DNA of 39,608 nucleotides. Origin: Spirochaetia bacterium. GTDB lineage: Bacteria; Spirochaetota; Spirochaetia; Treponematales; Treponemataceae. The translations under genes were made by a program, and so were the position numbers. Where the stretch lies: the NCBI GenBank assembly GCA_900769325.1, contig CAAGGF010000073.1, forward strand, positions 1-39,608, given 5' to 3'. Below, piece by piece: positions 16,061 through 24,223 of this stretch. How positions within the stretch are numbered: position 1 is the first letter of the stretch; every line of letters starts with the position of its first letter. Under the pieces are notes generated by a model. The model was not told the origin of the DNA. It saw nothing but the letters and a program-made list of their open reading frames with translations, and made no database searches.

Positions 16061-17109
16061 TATTCCGCCTTTTGCAATTTTGAATTTTCTTCAAAAAATG
16101 AAGCCGTTTGTTCTGCACACGCACGAACATTGTCGAAATTCTTTTTTCGCGGTGTTTTTAAATATGCAGAAAGCATCGGTTCAAGATTTTCGACAAAACC
16201 AAAACCTTTTGTATTGTATTCTTTTAACTGTGCAAGATTAAAAACCGCAGAAATATTTTTGTTCGTTTTTGCATACTCGTTTACGCCTGAAAAAGTCATT
16301 TCGTCGCCGAGCATAAAAACTTCACATTCTGCCGGAAAAAAATCTTTTGTAAAATTGTAAACTCCTTCACATTCCTGCATCGTGTTGTAAATGTAAAATT
16401 CGCGTTCGCTTTCAAACTGAACTGGATTTTTTAAATAACTGTGAATCATCGCAGCCCGCCGCAAGAATTTTATATCGCGCGCCGAATAAAACCATTTTAC
16501 ATCGCTTGAGTACAAATCTGACGAAACGACATAGAATCCTTGTTCAGCAAGAAATTTCAAAAACGGAATGTAGCGTTCAGTTTCTGCGCGTTTGTCCGGG
16601 AAAAAAATAACTACTTTTTGCGGAAGATTTTCTGAAACTGGCGTAAAAACATTGACTTCGCCGGACGATTTTGAAAAAAAATTCGCCTTTGAAAAACCTG
16701 TTCTGAAACTTCCGGTTAAGCGGATAACTTCCCGTTCACTTTTAAATTTATCATCAAAAATCGAAATCGGGAAAAAATAAATTAAAATTCCAAGTTCCAT
16801 TGCAGAAAAAATTATTATAAGAATTTCACCGATTTTAAAACCCAAACTGTAGTGGTCGACATAAAGTCCTGAAATGAACCTTAAAAATGCCCTGAAATTT
16901 ACGAAAAAATTCAAAATTGAAATTGCGAGAATTATAAAAGAAAAAAAATCTGCTTTCCATGCGACAATCTGAATCAAACTCAAAATTACGGCCAAAGGTG
17001 CAAGAACCGTAAGCGAATCGATTTTCCCGAATTTGAGAAAAAAAATGCGGCTGCAATTGATTATTATAATAGAAAGAATAAGAATCTGACCCAAAACTGG
17101 ATAAACCAT
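16060..17109 (-). CDS. Membrane protein with C-terminal alpha/beta-hydrolase-like domain
   Basis: No close family is recognised. The 349-residue protein has four predicted membrane helices in the first 115 residues (for example near 5-25, 32-50, 54-72 and 92-115), a short linker, and a soluble C-terminal domain from about 150. That domain has KVVIFFPDKRAETERYIPFL, LAEQGFYVVSSDLYS and VFMLGDEMTFSGVNEYA, which recall the strand-turn pattern of an alpha/beta hydrolase. The expected GxSxG nucleophile elbow appears as LGDEMT, so it may not be an active esterase. The gene is coupled to the Nif3-like gene by a one-base overlap. The start has AAGG about 12 bases upstream. Function is unknown. Confidence 0.55.
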   Translation of the reverse strand: MVYPVLGQILILSIIIINCSRIFFLKFGKIDSLTVLAPLAVILSLIQIVAWKADFFSFIILAISILNFFVNFRAFLRFISGLYVDHYSLGFKIGEILIIIFSAMELGILIYFFPISIFDDKFKSEREVIRLTGSFRTGFSKANFFSKSSGEVNVFTPVSENLPQKVVIFFPDKRAETERYIPFLKFLAEQGFYVVSSDLYSSDVKWFYSARDIKFLRRAAMIHSYLKNPVQFESEREFYIYNTMQECEGVYNFTKDFFPAECEVFMLGDEMTFSGVNEYAKTNKNISAVFNLAQLKEYNTKGFGFVENLEPMLSAYLKTPRKKNFDNVRACAEQTASFFEENSKLQKAE

Positions 17110-17152
17110 AATTTCATTTTACCTTAAAATTCAACAATCTTCAATTATTCTG

Positions 17153-19477
17153 CTAAAAATCGATGCAGCACAATCCGCTTGGCCTCAATTTCAGGAAAAG
17201 TTTTTTGCCCAAAATGTTGTAAATTTCACTGAATTGGGCTGATGATTTTCCCGGTTTTATTGAATCAAGGAATTCTGCGATTTTTTGAGAATTTTGCGGA
17301 CGCGGAAAATAAAACATTTCTCCCATGAAAGTCCAGCAAATTTCTGTTTTTAAAATGAGAATTTTTCCGCCAAGCCAGACGAATTTTTTCTTTTGAAATG
17401 ATTCTGATTCCGGGAAAATCTGAAAATATTCTTCGTCGCGGCGTTTTTCGTATTTTTCGACGAGTTTTAAAACAAAATCTTTTGGAATTGACGGAGAAGG
17501 CATTTTAAAATTGAACCAGGACTGAACATTTTTATTGATTTTTTCACCGTGCATCCAGCTTTCAAGGGCAAAATTTAGCGGTTCACAATATTTCTGGCTT
17601 TTTTCTTCGCCTTTAAAAGAAATTTCGTTTTGGGAAATTGCATTTTCTGGGTTTTCGATTGGATTGAGTCCTTTAATTTTTCCTGATTTCCATTCCTGAT
17701 AAACCGTAGAATTTTTAGTCAGCGAAAATTTGTGGAAAAAAGCCGAATCTAAAAGTCCGTTCTGAAACATCTGGTGCAAAGTTTCCATTGAATCGATTAA
17801 ATCCTGTTCAGTTTGATTCCAGAACCCGAAAATCATATACGAATGAACAAGAATTCCGGCTTCTTTAAAGGCACAGCATGCCTGCACGATTGATTCAAGG
17901 CTTGTTCCTTTGTTTACAGATTGAAGTCCGCAACCGGTAGCAATTTCTATTCCTGCACTGACAGCCGTCATTCCGCCGTAACTTAAAAAATCTGCAAAAT
18001 CCCGGGAAAAAACTTTTTCAAAACGGATGTTTCCCCAGAAAGTGAGAGATTTTTTATTTTGGAAATTCTTTCTGCAATTTAAAAGAACGAATTCTTTTAA
18101 ATATTTTGGCGGACACGCTTCATCAACAAAATGAAGTCCGTAAATTCCCGTTTTTTCTGCCTGTTCATAAATTCCGTCGAAAATTTTCTGTAAATTTACA
18201 GGACAATAATCTTTTACATAGTCGAGATTCGTATCGCAGAACGCACATTTATGCCAGTAACAGCCGTACGCCAGAAAAACTTTCAGCCATGAACCGTCAT
18301 TCCAAATTCTGTGCATGGGATTTTTATCATCTGAAAGTTTTGGATATTTTTTGAAATCTATTTCAGAATAATCAGGAACGAGTGTCCGAAGAATTTTGTG
18401 TTCCGCCTCTTCAGCTTCTTTATCGTGTTCTTTTTGCGGAATAATTTTGTTCTGTGCATTTGAAAAATATCTGATTTTATAAAAAGAATTTCCGTCTGCG
18501 TTTTGCTGAAAAAGTTGCTGCAAAGGGCGAAAATCGTTTTGTTCAGATTTTTTTAAAAGAATTTCAAGAAGAATTTTGTAACTTCCAAATCCTTTGTCAA
18601 AACTTAATAAATCTGCATATTGAAAAAGTCGTTCTTCCTGAATTTCACGCAGTTCACAGTTTACAAAACCGCCGCCAAAAACGACGAGGCAATTTTCACC
18701 GTAAAGGGATTTTAAAAATTTTCCAGTAAAAACCGCTGCTTCAAAACATCCTGCAAAAGGAATTGTGATGAGAAAAATTCTTTTTTCGGCAATTTGAGGC
18801 TGCAAAATTTTTTCCTGAAGAATTTTTGCATAGAATTCTTTTAAAACAGGCGAATCTAAATTTTCTTCTATATTTTTAAATGTTTTTTGATTCGCCGTCA
18901 TTCCCTGTGCATACTGAATTAAAGAAAAATTTTTGTCGTAAACTGTTGAAATAAAATCTGTCAAATCTGCGAGGGAAAGCGTTGCAATAATCTGACTGTC
19001 GTCGGCGGAAACTTCGCGTCCAAGATTTTCAAGAAAATGTTCAACCCTCATGCCGCGAGGAGAATGAGCAGAACGGATAAATTCGTGAACGGTTTCTCGC
19101 CCGCTCGATTCGTCTGAAGAATTTTTCTGGCAAACCATGGAAATAATTTTGTCAATCCAGAAAATCCATTTTTCGCTTTCTGAAATAAAACGCCTGATTT
19201 GAAACGCAGAATAATCGTCGCCGTTTTTTTCAAAATTTTCTGCAAGTTTTAAAGCTTTTTGTTCAGATTGCGAAAAAATAAAAGAAAGTCCGTCACGGCA
19301 AAAAATTTTATGAAAAAGTTCGTTTGAAAAATCGTGCCATATAACATTTGCATTTTTAAATTCAGACTGAAAAAAACTTTTTAAATATGCCCCGGACGGA
19401 TAAGGCGTATTTAACTGAACCATCGGAGGCTGAATAATTTCTATATTAAAGTTTTTTATTCTCTTACTATTTTCCAT
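17153..19477 (-). CDS. B12-binding-type radical SAM protein
   Basis: The 774-residue protein has an N-terminal part typical of B12-binding radical SAM enzymes (IEIIQPPMVQLNTPYPSGAY at 12-31, and ITIPFAGCFEAAVF, VVFGGGFVNCE at 237-275), then a radical SAM core with LAYGCYWHKCAFCDT. The three cysteines (406, 411, 414) are spaced CX4CX2C rather than the usual CX3CX2C. Further core signatures are LHFVDEACPP, TFWGNIRFEK, SAGIEIATGCGLQSVNKGTS and HSYMIFGFWNQT. The cobalamin-binding DxHxxG is not clearly present, so B12 binding is uncertain. The substrate is unknown. The start overlaps the 3' end of the DUF1703 gene by 22 bases and has only a weak ribosome binding site. Confidence 0.75.
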   Translation of the reverse strand: MENSKRIKNFNIEIIQPPMVQLNTPYPSGAYLKSFFQSEFKNANVIWHDFSNELFHKIFCRDGLSFIFSQSEQKALKLAENFEKNGDDYSAFQIRRFISESEKWIFWIDKIISMVCQKNSSDESSGRETVHEFIRSAHSPRGMRVEHFLENLGREVSADDSQIIATLSLADLTDFISTVYDKNFSLIQYAQGMTANQKTFKNIEENLDSPVLKEFYAKILQEKILQPQIAEKRIFLITIPFAGCFEAAVFTGKFLKSLYGENCLVVFGGGFVNCELREIQEERLFQYADLLSFDKGFGSYKILLEILLKKSEQNDFRPLQQLFQQNADGNSFYKIRYFSNAQNKIIPQKEHDKEAEEAEHKILRTLVPDYSEIDFKKYPKLSDDKNPMHRIWNDGSWLKVFLAYGCYWHKCAFCDTNLDYVKDYCPVNLQKIFDGIYEQAEKTGIYGLHFVDEACPPKYLKEFVLLNCRKNFQNKKSLTFWGNIRFEKVFSRDFADFLSYGGMTAVSAGIEIATGCGLQSVNKGTSLESIVQACCAFKEAGILVHSYMIFGFWNQTEQDLIDSMETLHQMFQNGLLDSAFFHKFSLTKNSTVYQEWKSGKIKGLNPIENPENAISQNEISFKGEEKSQKYCEPLNFALESWMHGEKINKNVQSWFNFKMPSPSIPKDFVLKLVEKYEKRRDEEYFQIFPESESFQKKKFVWLGGKILILKTEICWTFMGEMFYFPRPQNSQKIAEFLDSIKPGKSSAQFSEIYNILGKKLFLKLRPSGLCCIDF

Positions 19478-21063
19478 TCTGAAAGGTTACGTTCTTTTGT
19501 TGAAAAAGAGGCTCCGATTTTTATGATGTTTTTTCCGCATGCAAGATACGGTTCTGCATATTTTGATTCTTCGATTTGATTTAAGGCTTCGTCTGCGGAT
19601 TTGTCGCGCTTAAATTCAAAGATGAAGATGTTGTTTCCGTTTTGAAGAACGCAGTCGGCCCTTCCAAACGATGAAGTTTCTTCTACGGCTGACCATTGTC
19701 CCAAAAGAGTGAACACAAGGTAAAATACATTCTGGAAATTCTGCTCGACTATGCTGTCTTCCTTTTCTTTTTTGCATGTCGTGTACGGAAGTTTTGCAAA
19801 GAGTGCTTTAAATTTTAGCATTACGCTTTCTATGTCGCCTTTTTTTATGTCGCGGGCAAAAGAAACGATGTCCAGTTCGCTTGTACTCTCGATGTTTAAA
19901 ACAGAAGGAGCAAGAGAATTAATGAAAGCGTATTTTACTTCGTCATTTGGATATTTTAAAAGATATACCCCGAATTCCTTGTCGTAGCCTTTTATCGTAA
20001 GGTAGCCTGTCTGATAAAAAAGCGGAATCGGATTTGGATTATCGTTTCTGTAGTCCTGAATTTCCTGTGCAGTTGCTTCAGTTCCGTTTGAAAGATCCAT
20101 GTAGTTCATAGTGCTTTGAGAAAGTTTTTTGATTAAAAATGTCGGTGTTCCTGTTGCAAACCAGTAATATGAAAAATCGAGATTTTTCAAGGCATTTATT
20201 AGGCTGAACGGATTGTAAACGCCTTTGCAATTATGATGAAAATGGTAGCCGTCATATATCTGTTCAAGTTTTTTGATACATTCCTGTTCAGTAAGTTCGT
20301 TCTTTTCTGCCATTGCTTTTATTTCCGGCTCAAAAGTTGAAAGCATTTCGTCTTCCGTAATTCCACAGATTGCTGCATATCGTTCTGTTATGGAAATATC
20401 TTCAAGCTGATTTAAATCACTGAAAATGCTTACTTTGCTGAATTTTGTAACACCAGTCAGAAAAACGAATTTTAAATTTTCATCCAGTGCTTTTAATGTT
20501 ATGTAAAGGCCTCTTAAAGTCTGACGGTTATCTTCTGTAAGTTCTTCGTTATTCTGTGTGTCTAAAAGAGGCTTGTCATATTCGTCAATCAAAACAACAG
20601 CCTGTAAACCTGTTTGTTCCCTGGCTGTTTTTACGATGTTTATAAAACGCCCTGCAAAATGAACAGGATTTAAATTATCTGAATATTTTTTTTCTATGCC
20701 GTATTTTTTTTCATATTCTTCAAGCTGAAGGTTTATACATTCGTTTAAGAAATTCTCTTTTGAAAAATTGTTCTGGGCAAAATTCAAATAGATTACGGGA
20801 TAACATTTCCAGGCATCAGGATTATCTTTTTCAAGTTCTTCAATTTTCAGTCCTGAAAAAAGTTCTTTCTTGCCTTCAAAATATGCCTTCAGAGTAGAAA
20901 TAAAAAGGCTCTTCCCAAAACGGCGCGGGCGGCTCAAAAAATATACTTGTCCTGTGTGTACCAGATTGTACACAAATTCCGTCTTGTCTACATAGAGATA
21001 GTTATTCTTCCTTAAATTTTCAAAACTCTGAATGCCAATTGGTAGTTTTCTGATATTCTGCAT
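19456..21063 (-). CDS. AAA-ATPase-like/DUF1703 protein (AAA domain plus PD-(D/E)XK nuclease-like domain)
   Basis: This is the family of about 530 residues that is multicopy in many treponemes, Bacteroidetes and fusobacteria. It begins MQNIRKLPIGIQSFENLRKN, followed by YLYVDKT, Walker A (SRPRRFGKSL, Lys51), Walker B (AVVLIDEYDKPLLD, about 155-168) and LTGVTKFSKVSIFSDLNQL. The C-terminal nuclease-like part has FGRADCVLQ and IFIFEFKRDKSADEAL, giving the D...ExK pattern. The start at 21063 is chosen because the family N terminus is MQNIRKLP; an in-frame ATG at 21144 would add 27 residues unlike the family. TATACT ends six bases before the ATG, so the transcript might be leaderless. The biological role of the family is not established. 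It is divergent from the TetR gene. Confidence 0.88.
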   Translation of the reverse strand: MQNIRKLPIGIQSFENLRKNNYLYVDKTEFVYNLVHTGQVYFLSRPRRFGKSLFISTLKAYFEGKKELFSGLKIEELEKDNPDAWKCYPVIYLNFAQNNFSKENFLNECINLQLEEYEKKYGIEKKYSDNLNPVHFAGRFINIVKTAREQTGLQAVVLIDEYDKPLLDTQNNEELTEDNRQTLRGLYITLKALDENLKFVFLTGVTKFSKVSIFSDLNQLEDISITERYAAICGITEDEMLSTFEPEIKAMAEKNELTEQECIKKLEQIYDGYHFHHNCKGVYNPFSLINALKNLDFSYYWFATGTPTFLIKKLSQSTMNYMDLSNGTEATAQEIQDYRNDNPNPIPLFYQTGYLTIKGYDKEFGVYLLKYPNDEVKYAFINSLAPSVLNIESTSELDIVSFARDIKKGDIESVMLKFKALFAKLPYTTCKKEKEDSIVEQNFQNVFYLVFTLLGQWSAVEETSSFGRADCVLQNGNNIFIFEFKRDKSADEALNQIEESKYAEPYLACGKNIIKIGASFSTKERNLSEWKIVRE

Positions 21064-21171
21064 ATAGAAAGTATAACATAAAAAAGTGGAAAATAATATA
21101 CTTGCATTTTTCAAATGACAACTACCTTCAAAAAAATGAAACATTTTAAGAATTTTGTATCAGAAGAATTC

Positions 21172-21199
21172 TTGACATTTGGTGATACACTTGTATCAG
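21172..21199 (+). promoter_or_regulatory. TetR gene promoter with overlapping palindromic operator
   Basis: TTGACA (21172-21177) forms a consensus -35; 16 bases further on lies TATCAG (21194-21199) as a weak -10. Between and over them is the perfect inverted repeat TGATACACTTGTATCA (21183-21198; seven-base arms, two-base centre). A further half-site TGTATCA occurs upstream at 21156-21162. Such placement is typical of TetR operators, so autorepression is the simplest reading. Confidence 0.6.
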
Positions 21200-21251
21200 T
21201 AAATCAGAATTCAAGACAGCCAGAAAAGCGTATTAACTTTGGAGGAACGCT

Positions 21252-21773
21252 GTGAAAAATGAAACAGACAATTCAAAGCAGTTTATAATTACGGCATTTA
21301 TTCAGCTTTTAAAAAACACAGACTACGAGGAACTTTCGGTAACGCAGATTGCAAAAAAAGCCGGAGTCGGAAGGGCAACGTTTTACCGGCATTTTAAAAA
21401 TAAAGAAGACATTTTAAAAGAATATTTTAATCAGCAAAAAGAAAAATTCATAAGCAACAATATTTACAAACCGCGTGCAAAAGAAGATTTTAAAGAAAAC
21501 TGCCTTAAATCATTTACAAATCTGCAAAATCACCGGGAATTCTTGCAGTCAATTATAAAATCACATCTTGAATACTTGTACCTCGATTTTGTAAACAGCG
21601 AATTCGTCAAAAACTTTGAAAAAAATTATCCAAAAGAATCACTTTATACCGCATATTACGCTGCAGGCAGTTTTATGAATGTATCGCTTAAATGGGTAAA
21701 ATCTGGATGCAAAGAATCACCCGAAGAAATCGTTGAAATTTACATAAACCAGGTTTTCGCTTCCGTTCCGTAA
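21252..21773 (+). CDS. TetR-family transcriptional regulator
   Basis: The 173-residue protein has the TetR N-terminal DNA-binding domain: LSVTQIAKKAGVGRATFYRH (28-47) followed by FKNKEDILKEYF, the canonical helix-turn-helix and helix 4. The C-terminal domain (about 65-170) is helical and ligand-binding by analogy, with YTAYYAAGSFMNVSLKWVKS typical of TetR C-terminal subfamilies seen in Firmicutes and spirochaetes. The start is GTG with GGAGG six bases upstream. No gene follows it directly on the strand; a repeat cluster comes next. Possible targets are itself, the divergent DUF1703/radical SAM run, or the efflux genes downstream of marR. Confidence 0.88.
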   Translation: MKNETDNSKQFIITAFIQLLKNTDYEELSVTQIAKKAGVGRATFYRHFKNKEDILKEYFNQQKEKFISNNIYKPRAKEDFKENCLKSFTNLQNHREFLQSIIKSHLEYLYLDFVNSEFVKNFEKNYPKESLYTAYYAAGSFMNVSLKWVKSGCKESPEEIVEIYINQVFASVP

Positions 21774-21806
21774 AAAAATTTGAAAAATCCGAATCCTAAA
21801 ACATAT

Positions 21807-21847
21807 CTACAACCGCTAATGGGATGCGTAAACGAGTTCACCATGAC
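21807..21847 (+). repeat. Dispersed palindromic intergenic repeat, copy A
   Basis: A 41-base unit with the core ACAACCGCTAATGGGATGCG, ending in CCATGAC. It is closely similar to copy B at 21929-21969, with most differences being single transitions. The copies lie between the TetR and MarR genes. Confidence 0.7.
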
Positions 21848-21889
21848 AACATTATGCAAACGTCATTCCGAATTTGTTCATCACTTTCT

Positions 21890-21917
21890 GTCATTCCGAA
21901 CTTGTTTCGGAATCCCA
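21890..21917 (-). repeat. Dispersed palindromic intergenic repeat, inverted copy C
   Basis: GTCATTCCGAACTTGTTTCG plus GAATCCCA is the reverse-complement type of copies A and B and contains the hairpin ATTCCGAA/TTCGGAAT. A shortened GTCATTCCGAATTTGTT occurs just before it at 21861-21877. This sequence type is a known intergenic repeat in several bacterial genomes. Confidence 0.7.
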
Positions 21918-21928
21918 CTTATAGGTCT

Positions 21929-21969
21929 TTACAACCGTTAATGGGATGCTGAAACAAGTTCAGCATGAC
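21929..21969 (+). repeat. Dispersed palindromic intergenic repeat, copy B
   Basis: A 41-base unit with ATGGGATGCTGAAACAAGTT followed by CAGCATGAC; the ends of this part can pair (ATGCTGAA/TTCAGCAT). A truncated fourth copy (GTGGGATG...TTCAGCATGAC) follows at 21974-21996. No gene is seen in 21774-22094; the repeats fill its centre. Confidence 0.7.
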
Positions 21970-22094
21970 ATAGGTGGGATGTCAATTCAGCATGACAAGG
22001 CTTCCCGTATGTCTTTGGCTGAAATATCATAAATTTTTATAACAGCGGGTTCTATAAATGTTTGTTAGAAAAAATATGAATTTCGTTGAAAATA

Positions 22095-22152
22095 TTGCCA
22101 TTTGATGAAAAAATTTGTATATTCCAAAAGTAGATAATCCAAAATTGGAATA
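22095..22152 (+). promoter_or_regulatory. marR operon promoter and operator
   Basis: TTGCCA (22095-22100) and TATATT (22118-22123) are 17 bases apart. Directly downstream, over the expected transcription start, come two TCCAAAA half-sites and the inverted repeat TCCAAAATTGGA (five-base arms TCCAA/TTGGA; about 22138-22149). A MarR dimer bound here would block the promoter, so autorepression of marR and of the efflux genes behind it is likely. Confidence 0.5.
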
Positions 22153-22156
22153 AATT

Positions 22157-22594
22157 ATGTGTGAAAGTCAGAGCAAATTAATTAATTTTGCATATTCAGT
22201 TCGCATTTTACTGGAAGAAAAAATAAAACCAGTTCAGAAGGAATATGATTTAAAAAAATCAGAACTTTGCTTTCTTCTGATTTTAGATTTTTATCCGGAA
22301 TTGAATTCTGCAAAAAAGATTTCGGAATTGGGTGAGTTAAAGCGCGGAAACATTTCTTTCATCGTAGAAACTCTTTTTAAGCGTGGATTTATTGTTCAGA
22401 AGCCTGATGAAAACGACAGACGGAGCAATAAATTAATGTTGACGGAAAAGGCTCGTTCAATAATAGAAGAAAGTAAAGCCATTGTGAATAAAACATCTTC
22501 TTTAATAATGGACGGCATTTCAAAAGAAGAAATGGAGATTGGAGAACGGTTGTTTGAAAAAATGTACAGCAATATAAAAAATCAAAAAGAATAA
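22157..22594 (+). CDS. MarR-family transcriptional regulator
   Basis: The 145-residue protein has the MarR winged-helix layout: a dimerisation helix at the N terminus, LKKSELCFLLILDFYPELN, a recognition helix in LGELKRGNISFIVETLFKRG, and a wing with KPDENDRRSNKLMLTEKA (about 91-108), the family signature 'D.RDxRxxxLxLT'. It is followed after 76 bases by tolC, the adaptor and the RND pump, so it is the probable repressor of this export operon. Ligand binding is expected to relieve repression; the ligand is unknown. The ATG lies close to the operator, with only a weak GGA upstream. Confidence 0.88.
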   Translation: MCESQSKLINFAYSVRILLEEKIKPVQKEYDLKKSELCFLLILDFYPELNSAKKISELGELKRGNISFIVETLFKRGFIVQKPDENDRRSNKLMLTEKARSIIEESKAIVNKTSSLIMDGISKEEMEIGERLFEKMYSNIKNQKE

Positions 22595-22670
22595 TATCAG
22601 ATTCTAAGATTTATTCAAAATAACGAAAATGTCTGGGCATTTTGTTCAGCGGATAGATTTGGAGGTAAAA

Positions 22671-24146
22671 ATGAAAAGATTTTGGTCAGCACTCGTTCTG
22701 CTTTTATGCGGTGCATTTTTGTTTGCACAGGAGTTGCAGATAAACGAAAAAAAATCAGATGTCGACAGTGAAAAACTCGTTCTTACAGTTGAAGAATCAG
22801 TAAAACTCGCACTTGAAAATAATAAAACTTTGAAAAGTTCTGCAATTGACCTTGAAATTAAAAAACGGGCAAGCGATTATTCATGGAATTCGCTTCTTCC
22901 GGGACTTCAGTTGAGCGGTTCTCTTGCACGGTCAAATGATAAAGACAGCGTAATGAGTAATATTTCTTCTGGAGCAACTCTTCCAACTTTTCTTGGAGAA
23001 ATTGGAAAAGGTTCTAATTTGCAAACAGCAGCAGCTGCAGCATTAAATATTGATGGAGCAAAACTTGCAAAAGACCTTTACGGTTCAGAAGAAGCTGCGA
23101 TGTGGCATCCTGTAGGAAATTTAAGCATTTCATGGGCGTTCAATGCGGCATTAATTGAGCAGATTTCACTTTCAAAGAAACAGTACGAAGCCGGAAAAAT
23201 TTCTTATGAACAATCTGTAAAAGAAATGGAAACAAATATCCGAAAACTTTTTTACGGAATTCTTTTGCAGCAGGAAAACCTCAATATTCAGAAAGACAGC
23301 CTTAATAATGCGAAGGCAAGATACGAACAGGCTTTGATAAATTACAGAAACGGTCTTGTCCCGGAACTTCAGGTTTTGAACAGTCAGGTAAGCTATGAAA
23401 ATCAGAAACCGACAGTTCTTTCACTTGAGCAGCAGATAATTCAGCAGAAAAACACTTTTGCATTTCTTCTTGGAATTCCGTTCGGGAAAGAAATTGAATT
23501 GAGCGGAACAATCGATGTTGAATATATTGATGTCGATGCTAAAAAACTTTATCAGGAATATTGCGACAACAGCCTTGAAATTCAAAATATCAAAAAACAG
23601 ATTGAAGTTGCTCAATCAGGACTTACGGCACAAAGGCTTTCAACATTTACTCCAAGCCTCGCAGTAAACTGGGGACTTCAGCCAACCGTAATGAACATCA
23701 CGAAAAACTGGTTCGACAACGATAATTTTGTAGACAACGGAAACCTTACTTTTACGCTTGTTTATTCAAATATAATCGATATGCTTCCGTTCAGTGCAAA
23801 TATGCAGAAAATCAAGGACACTCAGCAGAATATCGAAAAAGCACAACTCGGTCTTTCGCAGATGGAACAAAACATGGAAATCGAAGTTCACAAACTCGTG
23901 GACAATCTTAACAAGTCAAAAGAAAACATCAAGGCGATGGAACGAAATGTTGAACTTGCACAGAAGGCTTATGATTCGACTTTGCGTGCTTACAACAGCG
24001 GAACTCAGGAACTTCTTGCAGTAAAAGATTCCGAAGCGTCCCTCAATCAGGCTCGTCTCGGTCTTATGAATGAAAAATACAATTATATTTCAGCGGTTCT
24101 CGATTTGGAGACAAAACTGAATATAAAACTTCAGAACAAAAAGTAA
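22671..24146 (+). CDS. TolC-family outer-membrane efflux protein
   Basis: The 491-residue product starts with a signal peptide (MKRFWSALVLLLCGAFLFAQ) and consists of two OEP repeats of long helices, as in TolC. EESVKLALENNKTLKSSAID (from the mature N terminus) is the first family signature; AYDSTLRAYNSGTQELLAVK with the following DSEASLNQARLGLMNEKYNY is the last. It should form the outer-membrane exit duct of the RND pump encoded downstream. The start at 22671 has GGAGG five bases upstream; an in-frame ATG at 22629 has no such site and would precede the signal peptide. It lies in the marR operon, 77 bases before the adaptor gene. Confidence 0.88.
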   Translation: MKRFWSALVLLLCGAFLFAQELQINEKKSDVDSEKLVLTVEESVKLALENNKTLKSSAIDLEIKKRASDYSWNSLLPGLQLSGSLARSNDKDSVMSNISSGATLPTFLGEIGKGSNLQTAAAAALNIDGAKLAKDLYGSEEAAMWHPVGNLSISWAFNAALIEQISLSKKQYEAGKISYEQSVKEMETNIRKLFYGILLQQENLNIQKDSLNNAKARYEQALINYRNGLVPELQVLNSQVSYENQKPTVLSLEQQIIQQKNTFAFLLGIPFGKEIELSGTIDVEYIDVDAKKLYQEYCDNSLEIQNIKKQIEVAQSGLTAQRLSTFTPSLAVNWGLQPTVMNITKNWFDNDNFVDNGNLTFTLVYSNIIDMLPFSANMQKIKDTQQNIEKAQLGLSQMEQNMEIEVHKLVDNLNKSKENIKAMERNVELAQKAYDSTLRAYNSGTQELLAVKDSEASLNQARLGLMNEKYNYISAVLDLETKLNIKLQNKK

Positions 24147-24223
24147 AAAAACGGAAGAGTTTTAAAATCTGCGTATTTTGGACTCTATATTTTGAAAATT
24201 CGATTTTATAGGAGTGTAATTAA

